Source of the DNA: Candidatus Eiseniibacteriota bacterium
GTDB lineage: Bacteria > Eisenbacteria > RBG-16-71-46 > JAGVPR01
Length of the DNA: 14,454 nt
Direction: 5' to 3'
Assembly (NCBI GenBank): GCA_020052115.1
Contig: JAGVPR010000281.1
Coordinates: 1-14,454, forward strand
Made by a program: the position numbers and the translations under genes. Position 1 is the stretch's first letter. Every line of letters starts with the position of its first letter. Shown here one piece after another: positions 1 through 5,853 of this stretch. The notes beneath the pieces were generated by a model. That model saw only the letters and a program-made list of their open reading frames with translations. It was not told where the DNA came from and searched no databases.

Positions 1-111
1 GGCGACGGGCGCGTCGCCGCGATAGACCCTTGGCCCGCCGCCGGAGCATGCGGCGAGCGCAGCCGCGGCGAGCGCTGCGCAGGCGGATCGTCGCGTCGAG
101 ACGCATCTCAT
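1..111 (-). CDS. Second outer-membrane-type lipoprotein, N-terminal fragment (cut by window edge)
   Basis: The reading frame begins at an ATG that overlaps the stop codon of the upstream lipoprotein gene (ATGA), so the two are probably translationally coupled. It is open for all 37 codons to the window edge. The start MRCVSTRRSAC has basic residues, followed by an Ala/Leu-rich hydrophobic stretch and a lipobox, LAAC, at residues 19-22, then SGGGPRVYRG. This is a class II (lipoprotein) signal peptide with lipidation expected at Cys22. The residues after the Cys (GGGPRVY) resemble those of the preceding lipoprotein (GGPRVF), which suggests a paralogous pair. It is the last visible gene of the cytochrome/barrel operon. 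Only the N-terminus is visible, so no function can be given. Confidence 0.7.
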   Translation of the reverse strand, partial: MRCVSTRRSACAALAAAALAACSGGGPRVYRGDAPVA

Positions 112-683
112 CGTGGCACCTTGTCCGCGAGATCGGAGCAGACCTTCGCGAGCAGCTCGCTCAGCGTCGGCGTCTCCCCCCAACCGAGGATCGGCATGCC
201 GGGGCCACCGCGCCGCGTGCGGCTTCCCATCCAGAGCAGCTTCCCGGTCTCCGCGTCGATCATCCGCACCTCGATCGAGACGAGCGGGTAGCTCCCTTGG
301 CCGACACGCACCATCTCGAAGTCGCGCACCCACCCCTCGAAGATCGCCTGGACCAGCGTGCTGTCGGCGAGCGCCTTGATCTGGTCGGAGTTTAGCGGAC
401 GGCTCCGCATGAGATCGGCCCCGCCCGCGGCCAGTGCCGCGCGGACCATGAAATCGCCCGGTTCGGCCACGTCGTAGCCCCCGGCGATGAGTAGCTCCGT
501 GACGAATCCCCCGGTCGCCGCCAGCGCCACCGCCTGGTCGCCGTTTGCGGAGATGAACGGAACGACGCCGACCCGTTCATAGAATGAAAGATCGGCTTCC
601 GGATGGAGAAAGACGCGCGGACCGCCGCAGCCCGCAAGAAGCGGGAGAAGCGCTGCCAGCGTCTTCAGGGTCCTCATCGTCAT
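108..683 (-). CDS. Lipoprotein with CsgG/TolB-N-like periplasmic domain
   Basis: This 191-residue protein starts MTMRTLKTLAALLPLLAGC. The n-region is basic, the h-region hydrophobic, and the lipobox LAGC (residues 16-19) predicts lipidation at Cys19. The mature part contains the segments YERVGVVPF (about 36-44), then FVTELLIAGGYDV (about 60-72), and later SIEVRMIDAETGKLLWMGS. This order (a strand ending in PF, a helix with a FxxxLL pattern, and a late 'D..tG..lw' strand) is typical of the CsgG/TolB-N-like fold in assembly and secretion lipoproteins. That assignment is by pattern only. An alternative ATG lies two codons downstream (677); the first ATG has GAGGG about 8 nt upstream. The gene lies 13 nt after the beta-barrel gene and overlaps the next lipoprotein gene, so all three are probably in one transcript. 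A role in anchoring or exporting the cytochromes is inference. Confidence 0.8.
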   Translation of the reverse strand: MTMRTLKTLAALLPLLAGCGGPRVFLHPEADLSFYERVGVVPFISANGDQAVALAATGGFVTELLIAGGYDVAEPGDFMVRAALAAGGADLMRSRPLNSDQIKALADSTLVQAIFEGWVRDFEMVRVGQGSYPLVSIEVRMIDAETGKLLWMGSRTRRGGPGMPILGWGETPTLSELLAKVCSDLADKVPR

Positions 684-696
684 CCCCGCAGCCCTC

Positions 697-2286
697 TCAG
701 AATCGCCACTCGAGCGCCGCCGAAAAGTCGCGTTGCTCGGGAAGGCCCCGCCTATGGGTCAGATGGTAGGCGCCGGAGACGACGGCACCCCCCTGGAGCC
801 GCAAGGAGGCTCGCACGCCCGCGCTGAGCATCTGCGTCGCGGGAAGCCCCCCGCCGAGGCCGGTGGCCCGATTCGCGTTGAGACTAAGCGTTGTCCCCCC
901 GGTGCTCAAGAGGTCGATGTTTCCGGTCAGGAAGCGGTCCCGGCGGCCCGTGCGTGGAGCGTACCGATTCTCCCACACGAATGTCGGTCGAGGACCCCTT
1001 GGCGCGACGTACTGCGCTTCTCCGCGCACGAGGTAGAGCGAGGGGGTCAGCGCGGAGAGATCCGGGCCCCGACGCTCGATGCGGCCGATCGCATCGAAGC
1101 GCACGAAGCTGGTCGGGCGCGTGCGCAGTTCGTACTGCTCGCGCGTCTGGTCTCCCGAGCCGCCGTCCCGCGTGAGCCCGACGTCACTCCGGAACTCCAT
1201 TCCTCGGAAGAGTCGCGCATCACCGACGAGCGTCCACCAATCGCGGGGTGCGCCCTCGCCGCCCGCGATGTGGAAGGAGCGCAGGTACTGGGCGCGCAGA
1301 TGGACGAGCGGCGCCACGTTCCCCTCGACGACCGCCTGCGCGCGCGCCGCCTCGTAGAGTGCGCCTTCTCCGACCGGCAGACGGCTCTCGCGCTCCGCGA
1401 GCAGGCTGACGGGTGCAAGCGGCCTCCAGAAGACGCGTCCGAGCAGGCTCTGCTCTCCGCTGCGATGGAAGTCGCCGGAAGTGCTCGCGCGGCTGTCCGC
1501 GATCCGCAGCGCGTGCTGTCCGGAGATGTCGAGGTTGCCGCGAGGCGCGTATCCCGCCTGGGACGTGTAGTTGTAGAGTCGGTTCTCGCCGCGCCGGCCA
1601 TCCTGACGGCGGCTCATGTCGCGGGAGGCGCCGCCGTCGAGCGCCAAACGCAGCGGCCGCGGCAGCCGGGGCTGGAACCCGCCGTCGAGTCTCAGCTGCT
1701 CGGTCCTGATCGATGTCTCCGCGCTGGTGTCCTCGCTGCGCGCTCGTCTATAGCCGGCCGAGCCGTGAACCCAGTCCAGCGAATGGGTGAGGTCTATGCG
1801 CTGCTCGGAAAGAAGGCGGTGGCCGGGCGCTCCCTCGTCTTCGCGGCGGCCTGCGAAACTCTGGAGACGCAGCGTCGGCAACCCCGGTTGGTTGAGAGAC
1901 AGATTCACATGCGTCTCACTAAGCGATGACTCATTCCGCGCCAGGGAAGCGGGCTGCTTCGGTCGGTGACGCACCTGGAAGCGGTAGAACCCGCCCTCGA
2001 GGTCGAGGCGTCCCAGGGGGCGAATGACGCCGGCTCCGCCCTCGAGCGGCGTCAGGCGTTCGAAGGCGATCGAGAGAGTCCCGCGATTCCGGAGGAACAC
2101 CGGTCCACGCGTGCTCAGCTCGAGGAACTGCCGGTTCTGGCCGCTATGGTCGTTCTGCACCTCGCTGCCGCTTGCGGTCAGCATCAGGCGACCGCTCCAC
2201 TCGACGGCCTCGGCGCGGGCGGTGAGCAGTAGGATGAGCGCCGCCGCGGCGCCGCCTCGCAGTCCTTTCGGCCCCTTCGATGCCAC
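697..2286 (-). CDS. Outer-membrane beta-barrel protein, probable partner of the multihaem cytochromes
   Basis: The open frame extends upstream to 2421, but the better start is GTG at 2286. It sits 7 nt after the preceding cytochrome stop, has GAGG five bases upstream, and gives a clean signal peptide (VASKGPKGLRGG, then an Ala/Leu core, cleaving after AEA at residue 27). The 529-residue product begins VEWSGRLMLTASG and is full of alternating polar/apolar strands with short turns, such as GTLSIAFERL, LRLQSFAGRRED and GTTLSLNANRATG. It ends FSAALEWRF, with the C-terminal Phe of BAM-inserted outer-membrane barrels. I see no CXXC or CXXCH motif, so it is not a classical MtrB with an N-terminal CXXC. 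Between cytochrome and lipoprotein genes, it is a good candidate for the porin of a porin-cytochrome conduit or a cytochrome export pore. The barrel call is firm; the role is inferred. Confidence 0.8.
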   Translation of the reverse strand: MASKGPKGLRGGAAAALILLLTARAEAVEWSGRLMLTASGSEVQNDHSGQNRQFLELSTRGPVFLRNRGTLSIAFERLTPLEGGAGVIRPLGRLDLEGGFYRFQVRHRPKQPASLARNESSLSETHVNLSLNQPGLPTLRLQSFAGRREDEGAPGHRLLSEQRIDLTHSLDWVHGSAGYRRARSEDTSAETSIRTEQLRLDGGFQPRLPRPLRLALDGGASRDMSRRQDGRRGENRLYNYTSQAGYAPRGNLDISGQHALRIADSRASTSGDFHRSGEQSLLGRVFWRPLAPVSLLAERESRLPVGEGALYEAARAQAVVEGNVAPLVHLRAQYLRSFHIAGGEGAPRDWWTLVGDARLFRGMEFRSDVGLTRDGGSGDQTREQYELRTRPTSFVRFDAIGRIERRGPDLSALTPSLYLVRGEAQYVAPRGPRPTFVWENRYAPRTGRRDRFLTGNIDLLSTGGTTLSLNANRATGLGGGLPATQMLSAGVRASLRLQGGAVVSGAYHLTHRRGLPEQRDFSAALEWRF

Positions 2287-2293
2287 CGGGGCC

Positions 2294-3478
2294 TCAGTCC
2301 GCCGGCTCGCGCGCCGGATGATGCACGTTGTACGACTGCGGGCTCGTGTAGTCCGCTCCGTGGCACTCGTGGCAGGACTCGGTTGCGGTCGAGAGATGAG
2401 CGGCCTCGTCCGGGAGCGCATTCATCACGATGCCGCGGACGACCTGGGCACCGGGCATGCCGTCTGCGGCGATGTGACAGCCGAGGCAGAAGCGCCGCGA
2501 TTGCGCAGGGTCGTTGAGGGGATCCGTCAAGCCACTCCAGCCGGGCCGCTCGTCGCTCAGCGCAAAGGCGTTCGGCATCACGCCGTCGTTTCCGCGCGAG
2601 CCGTGCGGGTTGTGGCAGTCGGAGCAGGAGAGCATGTCGCCCGTCTGCACCGAGGCCGGCCATGAGAGCGCGATGTCGGGGTCGCGGCGGATCTGATGCC
2701 CGGCGGTCCCGTCAGGATTACGGCCTCGATCGTAGAAGTCGGCGATGAGCCGGTTCTCCGGCTCCATGCCTGAGGGTCCCCAGGCGGAGTGGCACTCGAA
2801 ACAGAGCTGGAAGTTCACGGGCGGGCCGCTCGATGAGGCGCCGCCACCATTCAGGTAGGACGACGTCAGCATGTCGAACGGATTCTCGGTTCCATGCGGG
2901 TCGTGGCACGAGTGGCAAAGGCCTCGACCTGCGCTGTCCTGGCTCGGCATGTCGGGATCGCCGGCGTGAGGCGAAAAATAGTGGCCTCCGGGCGCCATCG
3001 CCAAGGTCTCGAACGTCGCCGCTCCGGGCCATCGCGTGCGGTACTCGACGCCGGCCAAGCGCGCGCCCGCGCTGTTGGTCTCGAAGTAGCCCGGGTGGGG
3101 CGTCCCTTCGGGCATCCGGTCAGACTCACGCGCAGGGTACCCGAGGGGAAGGTCGGCATGGCAACCGCCGAGCGACTGCGTTGTATAGCAGAGATCGTTG
3201 GTGTTCTCGGTGAAGAGCTGTGTCGGGTTGATCATTCCGATCTCGGCACCGTGCTCCGTGTGGCACTGAGCGCAGTCACCGATGGGGGCCGTTTCCACGC
3301 GCCGGACCCCGGTCACCGGATCGGCGTGGCGCCCGGAGGTTGTCTGCCCGAACACCGGAGACGCCGCGAAGACGAGGAGGAGGAGAAGAACGGCGGGGGC
3401 ATGGTTTCCCACGCCCCCGCTGGACGGTGTGATGAGATCCCGGACAGGACCCCACGCTGGGCCGATCACCGTCCGCAT
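2294..3478 (-). CDS. Multihaem c-type cytochrome (six CXXCH plus one CX8CH)
   Basis: The product (about 394 residues) is a secreted c-type cytochrome. Counting from a GTG one codon upstream, canonical haem motifs lie at CAQCH 70-74, CHSCH 189-193, CFECH 227-231, CSDCH 286-290, CLGCH 332-336 and CHECH 370-374. A further Cys-X8-Cys-His, C98 to H108, sits where a haem would be expected. Several motifs continue as CHDPHG or CHNPHG, the signature of doubled-CXXCH cytochromes. The start is uncertain: ATG 3478 (or GTG 3481) abuts the previous stop but gives a 45-residue leader and no obvious Shine-Dalgarno. GTG at 3412 (GNHAPAVLLLLLVFAASPVFGQ) gives a more usual signal peptide behind a G-rich stretch. 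It lies between the OmcS-like gene and the barrel gene, which it nearly touches. It could be the conduit cytochrome that feeds the filament (inference). Confidence 0.88.
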   Translation of the reverse strand: MRTVIGPAWGPVRDLITPSSGGVGNHAPAVLLLLLVFAASPVFGQTTSGRHADPVTGVRRVETAPIGDCAQCHTEHGAEIGMINPTQLFTENTNDLCYTTQSLGGCHADLPLGYPARESDRMPEGTPHPGYFETNSAGARLAGVEYRTRWPGAATFETLAMAPGGHYFSPHAGDPDMPSQDSAGRGLCHSCHDPHGTENPFDMLTSSYLNGGGASSSGPPVNFQLCFECHSAWGPSGMEPENRLIADFYDRGRNPDGTAGHQIRRDPDIALSWPASVQTGDMLSCSDCHNPHGSRGNDGVMPNAFALSDERPGWSGLTDPLNDPAQSRRFCLGCHIAADGMPGAQVVRGIVMNALPDEAAHLSTATESCHECHGADYTSPQSYNVHHPAREPAD

Positions 3479-3482
3479 CACA

Positions 3483-4490
3483 CTAACGGGCCTGGTTGTG
3501 GCACTGACCGCAAAGGGCGCGAACGCTGGTTCCGTCGTCGCCCTCCTCGTCCACCGTGCCCGTGCCGATCATCTGAATGAGCCCGAACGAGTTCTGGTTC
3601 CCGTGGCCCTTGTGGCACGAGAGACACATCGGAGTGACATCCGACGGAGCCGGATCCCACACACCCGTCGAACTCATGACCTTGACGTTGTTCGTGAGGC
3701 CGTTGTACCGGCTCAAGCTCGAGTGCCCACCGCCGATCCCGCCGATGTTGGCATCAGCGCTCGGGTGCCGCAGCCACTCCTCGCCCGTCGCGCCGCCCAC
3801 CTCGGGGCCGCCCTTGGCCCCGTGGAAGTCGGTGTGACAGCTCTTGCACCAGTTGGCCATGCGCGAGTCCGTCGTCAGAGGCTCGTTGAACCAAACCTGG
3901 TCGACCGTGTAACCGGCCGGCTGAGTCTCGAAGACGTCCTTCGTCAGGTCGTTCGTCGTCGCCGCGTAAGAGACGACCTCGTGATCGAAGCCGCCCGATT
4001 CGCGGTTCAGATTGCGATACGGATTCGGGATGGCCGTCGTCCCGCGACCGTGCTGATGGTGGCAGTTGACGCAGTTCATCCCGTCCGCGTTCGCCCACGT
4101 GCCGCCCGGAGCCGCGTCGGTGGTGTTCAACGTGTGCCCGTCGGCCTCGTGGTAGTTGTTGTTGCCGCCCACCTCGTTGAGACCGCCCGCCTGCCGGACA
4201 TAAGAATTCGAGTTCGCCTCGAAGACGTCAGGCGCGAAAGCCTGATTGTCGTGGCAACTGAGGCAGAGCTCGTTGATCTCGTTCCGAAGGAGGTAATGAT
4301 ACGGTCCCGTCTGCCCGAGGTCCGCGTATATGCCCGTGCCGTTCGCGTTGTAGCCGTGCGTCTGGCTGTAGTGCATGACGTGGCAATCCGCGCAGATGAG
4401 GGTCGTGCCGGTGTGGTAGTCACCGGCAAGCGTCGGCACCGCCCAAAGAGCGATCAGTCCGATGCCGAGGCAAGTGATGAAATTCTTCAT
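3483..4490 (-). CDS. OmcS-like hexahaem cytochrome, candidate extracellular nanowire subunit
   Basis: The start is set by a near-perfect Shine-Dalgarno, AAAGGAGGTGA (4498-4508), before ATG 4490; the frame open upstream to 4877 is not coding. The 335-residue product has a signal peptide (MKNFITCLGIGLIALWAVPTLA) and six CXXCH haem sites: CADCH 33-37, CLSCH 76-80, CVNCH 140-144, CKSCH 215-219, CLSCH 289-293, CGQCH 327-331. From memory of Geobacter sulfurreducens OmcS, the landmarks align in order: YHTGT...CADCHVMHYS with FHSGG...CEGCHTMHNS, then TTDAAPGGTW, NWCKSCHTDFH, LRHPS, CLSCHKGH and a C-terminal RALCGQCH. It is shorter than OmcS (about 313 mature residues against about 407). His40 in CHVMH corresponds to the OmcS histidine that ligates a haem of the next subunit. 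Filament formation is therefore plausible but unproven. It follows the NHL gene and a 155-nt leader. Confidence 0.9.
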   Translation of the reverse strand: MKNFITCLGIGLIALWAVPTLAGDYHTGTTLICADCHVMHYSQTHGYNANGTGIYADLGQTGPYHYLLRNEINELCLSCHDNQAFAPDVFEANSNSYVRQAGGLNEVGGNNNYHEADGHTLNTTDAAPGGTWANADGMNCVNCHHQHGRGTTAIPNPYRNLNRESGGFDHEVVSYAATTNDLTKDVFETQPAGYTVDQVWFNEPLTTDSRMANWCKSCHTDFHGAKGGPEVGGATGEEWLRHPSADANIGGIGGGHSSLSRYNGLTNNVKVMSSTGVWDPAPSDVTPMCLSCHKGHGNQNSFGLIQMIGTGTVDEEGDDGTSVRALCGQCHNQAR

Positions 4491-4497
4491 TCGCAGT

Positions 4498-4508
4498 TCA
4501 CCTCCTTT
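4498..4508 (-). promoter_or_regulatory. Strong ribosome binding site of the OmcS-like gene
   Basis: The minus strand reads AAAGGAGGTGA ending 7 nt before ATG 4490, complementary to the 16S 3' end over nine or more bases. It is by far the strongest Shine-Dalgarno in the window and fixes the start of the cytochrome. It also suggests high translation, in keeping with a structural filament subunit. Confidence 0.9.
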
Positions 4509-4645
4509 CGCTCTGGACTGGTAACCAACACGTACGAGTCGACCTGTTGGCGATACTCCGACTTTTGATCCGTACCCGTGGCCCAGCCCCGCGAAAGCGT
4601 TTTGCCTGCTCCGCGAACGGTTCATGAACGAGCGCTCCCCGGGGG
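4509..4645 (-). promoter_or_regulatory. Structured 5' leader of the OmcS-like gene, partly GEMM-like
   Basis: This is the non-coding stretch between the NHL stop and the cytochrome Shine-Dalgarno. On the minus strand it carries GGCAAAA (4606-4600), a small stem CGC-UUUC-GCG (4599-4590), then GGCCACGGGU (4583-4574). Nearer the gene is a perfect 6-bp hairpin, CCAACA/TGTTGG (4550-4525), followed by GGTTACC. GGCAAA, GCCACGGG and a closing GGTTACC appear in that order in GEMM (cyclic dinucleotide) riboswitches, which precede cytochrome genes in Geobacter. However, the conserved ACGCAAA segment and the GNRA tetraloop are missing here. It could be a diverged riboswitch, another structured leader, or coincidence. 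Confidence 0.3.
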
Positions 4646-5617
4646 TCAGAAGCTCGCAACCGGCTTCTCCGCCAGATCGAACGCCTGGAGTCGCGCTCCC
4701 GCGCGCTCCAGCACGTAGAGCCGACGCCCCCCATCCGTGGCGACCGACACGGGATACAACATGTCTCCCGCTCCGGTGCCTTTGCCGCCGAGCATGGTGA
4801 CCAGGTGTCCGCCCGGATCCATGCCCTTGACCACCTGGCGCACTGCGTCCGCGACCCAGATGATCCCGTCGATCCATGAAACCCCCGAGGGGAAGGAGAA
4901 ATTGTCCCGGCCGCTTTCATGGCGGCCGAAACCGCCGAGAAACTCCCCCTCGGGAGAGAATGAGAGAACGGCCAGGGTCGCACCAGGATCCGTGACGATG
5001 ACCCGCCCGTCACCGCCGACGGCGATTCCGGTCGGAGAGGTGAGCTCTCCATCTGCGTGACCCTGGCCGTGGATGAACCGTACGAAAGCGAGCGATGCAT
5101 CCAGCATGAGCACGCCCGATGTCGCTCCCGAGACCGTCACATACACGAAACCCTGACCGTCGCGGGCGAGATAGCCGGGCGATAACCGACCCTCGACGCC
5201 GGCAAGCGCGGCCGGGCTGATGCGCTGCATAACCTCACCGCGCGCGTTTGCGACGGAGATTGCAGTCGAGAGCGCGTCGGTGATCAGGAGCCTTCCGTCG
5301 GCGAGTTGGAGTGCGCACCGTGGGCTCCCCGGCTCCCCATTCTCGAGGAAGTGCGGGAAGCGGAAGCGAAGGGTGCCGTTGGAATCGAAAATCGTGATCT
5401 CGTGGTTTCCGGTGTCGGCGACGAAGACTTCACCGGTGGCCGGGTCGCAGGTGACCGACAGTGGGTCGCGGAAACGCTGAGTCGGAGTCACGCCCTGGAT
5501 GACCCACGCGCAGGAATTGGCCGATGCGCTCTGCGGCGGCGGCTCGAGGGCTTCAACGGGAGCGACGAGCGCTCCGCACAGAGCCACCACCTTCGCTGTT
5601 CCCGAAACGAGACGCAT
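4646..5617 (-). CDS. Secreted NHL-repeat six-bladed beta-propeller protein
   Basis: The 323-residue product has an N-terminal signal peptide (MRLVSGTAKVVALCGALVAPVEA). Six NHL-type repeats follow, at about 51-88, 98-133, 145-182, 193-230, 241-278 and 286-323. Each has the pattern 'P.gv....G.vfVaDtgn..I.vFd..G', clearest in the first (DPATGEVFVADTGNHEITIFD). Six repeats predict one closed propeller with no extra domain. It should act in the periplasm or outside the cell, probably as a binding scaffold. It is the first gene of the cytochrome operon and is preceded by a sigma-54-type promoter. GGAGG lies 12 nt before the ATG, a rather long spacing. As I recall, an NHL-repeat gene also neighbours omcS in Geobacter sulfurreducens, which supports a role in filament export or assembly. 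Its partner is unknown. Confidence 0.85.
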   Translation of the reverse strand: MRLVSGTAKVVALCGALVAPVEALEPPPQSASANSCAWVIQGVTPTQRFRDPLSVTCDPATGEVFVADTGNHEITIFDSNGTLRFRFPHFLENGEPGSPRCALQLADGRLLITDALSTAISVANARGEVMQRISPAALAGVEGRLSPGYLARDGQGFVYVTVSGATSGVLMLDASLAFVRFIHGQGHADGELTSPTGIAVGGDGRVIVTDPGATLAVLSFSPEGEFLGGFGRHESGRDNFSFPSGVSWIDGIIWVADAVRQVVKGMDPGGHLVTMLGGKGTGAGDMLYPVSVATDGGRRLYVLERAGARLQAFDLAEKPVASF

Positions 5618-5683
5618 CAGCGGGTCTTGCCTCCATCACAGATTCGCGATCCTCGCACGCAACTCAAACCGTAGGACGGGATG

Positions 5684-5698
5684 GCAAGCGGCATGCCA
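5684..5698 (-). promoter_or_regulatory. Sigma-54 (-24/-12) promoter for the NHL/cytochrome operon
   Basis: The minus strand reads TGGCATG-CCGC-TTGC. This fits the sigma-54 consensus TGGCAYR-N4-TTGCW, with the invariant GG and GC at the required spacing. Only the final W is not met (C follows). Transcription should start near 5672, leaving a leader of about 55 nt before ATG 5617. The adjacent NtrC-family activator gene is the obvious regulator. Confidence 0.75.
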
Positions 5699-5746
5699 CG
5701 AATCGGATCCGGGAGTCCTCTTTATCGCAGCCGTAACATATTGCGG

Positions 5747-5763
5747 TGTCGTGCGTTGTCGTG
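5747..5763. repeat. Direct repeat TGTCGTG-cgt-TGTCGTG, candidate activator site
   Basis: Two identical 7-mers on the plus strand are spaced exactly one helical turn apart (10-bp period). They lie about 50-65 bp upstream of the -24 element of the NHL promoter. That position and phasing suit an enhancer-binding site for the neighbouring NtrC-family regulator. Two 7-mers are short, so chance cannot be excluded. Confidence 0.35.
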
Positions 5764-5800
5764 AAGGCGCGCCGGACGCCACGGGCGCGGGCGGCCGCAG

Positions 5801-5817
5801 ATCCCCCGGGCGGGGAT
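5801..5817. repeat. GC-rich inverted repeat ATCCCC-cgggc-GGGGAT
   Basis: This is a perfect 6-bp stem with a 5-nt loop, starting 37 bp past the stop of the receiver gene. No T-tract follows on the minus strand, so it is not a standard intrinsic terminator. It may still be a weak terminator, a transcript-end hairpin or a protein-binding site. Confidence 0.3.
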
Positions 5818-5853
5818 TGGCCCGCGAATTATTCCGGGGGGACGCGGAAGTTT

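Larger units (their letters stand above)
5618..5853. other. Regulatory intergenic region upstream of the cytochrome operon
   Basis: This gap of 236 bases holds no credible gene. Going from the receiver gene towards the NHL gene, it contains a GC-rich inverted repeat (5801-5817), a TGTCGTG direct repeat with 10-bp period (5747-5763), a near-consensus sigma-54 promoter (5684-5698) and the NHL ribosome binding site (GGAGG, 5630-5634). Short open frames across it are shadows without ribosome binding sites. Confidence 0.7.

Noticed and set aside
733..1929. Long plus-strand open frame (398 codons) opposite the beta-barrel gene
   Set aside because: It is antisense to a gene with signal peptide, ribosome binding site and barrel C-terminus. 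Its translation is Arg/Ala-rich with no recognisable domain, as expected from high-GC shadow frames.
2287..2421. N-terminal extension of the barrel gene to 2421
   Set aside because: It overlaps the upstream cytochrome gene by more than 120 bases and puts an Arg/Thr-rich stretch before the signal peptide. GTG 2286 with GAGG is better.
3282..4568. Plus-strand open frame (428 codons) opposite the two cytochrome genes
   Set aside because: The minus strand has twelve CXXCH motifs in two frames with a strong Shine-Dalgarno. The plus-strand product is a Val/Arg-rich shadow.
4491..4877. N-terminal extension of the OmcS-like gene to 4877
   Set aside because: It would run through the NHL gene and destroy the signal peptide at ATG 4490, which has a near-perfect Shine-Dalgarno.
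5801..5817. Rho-independent terminator after the receiver gene
   Set aside because: The stem is present but no T-tract follows on the minus strand, so it is listed only as an inverted repeat.
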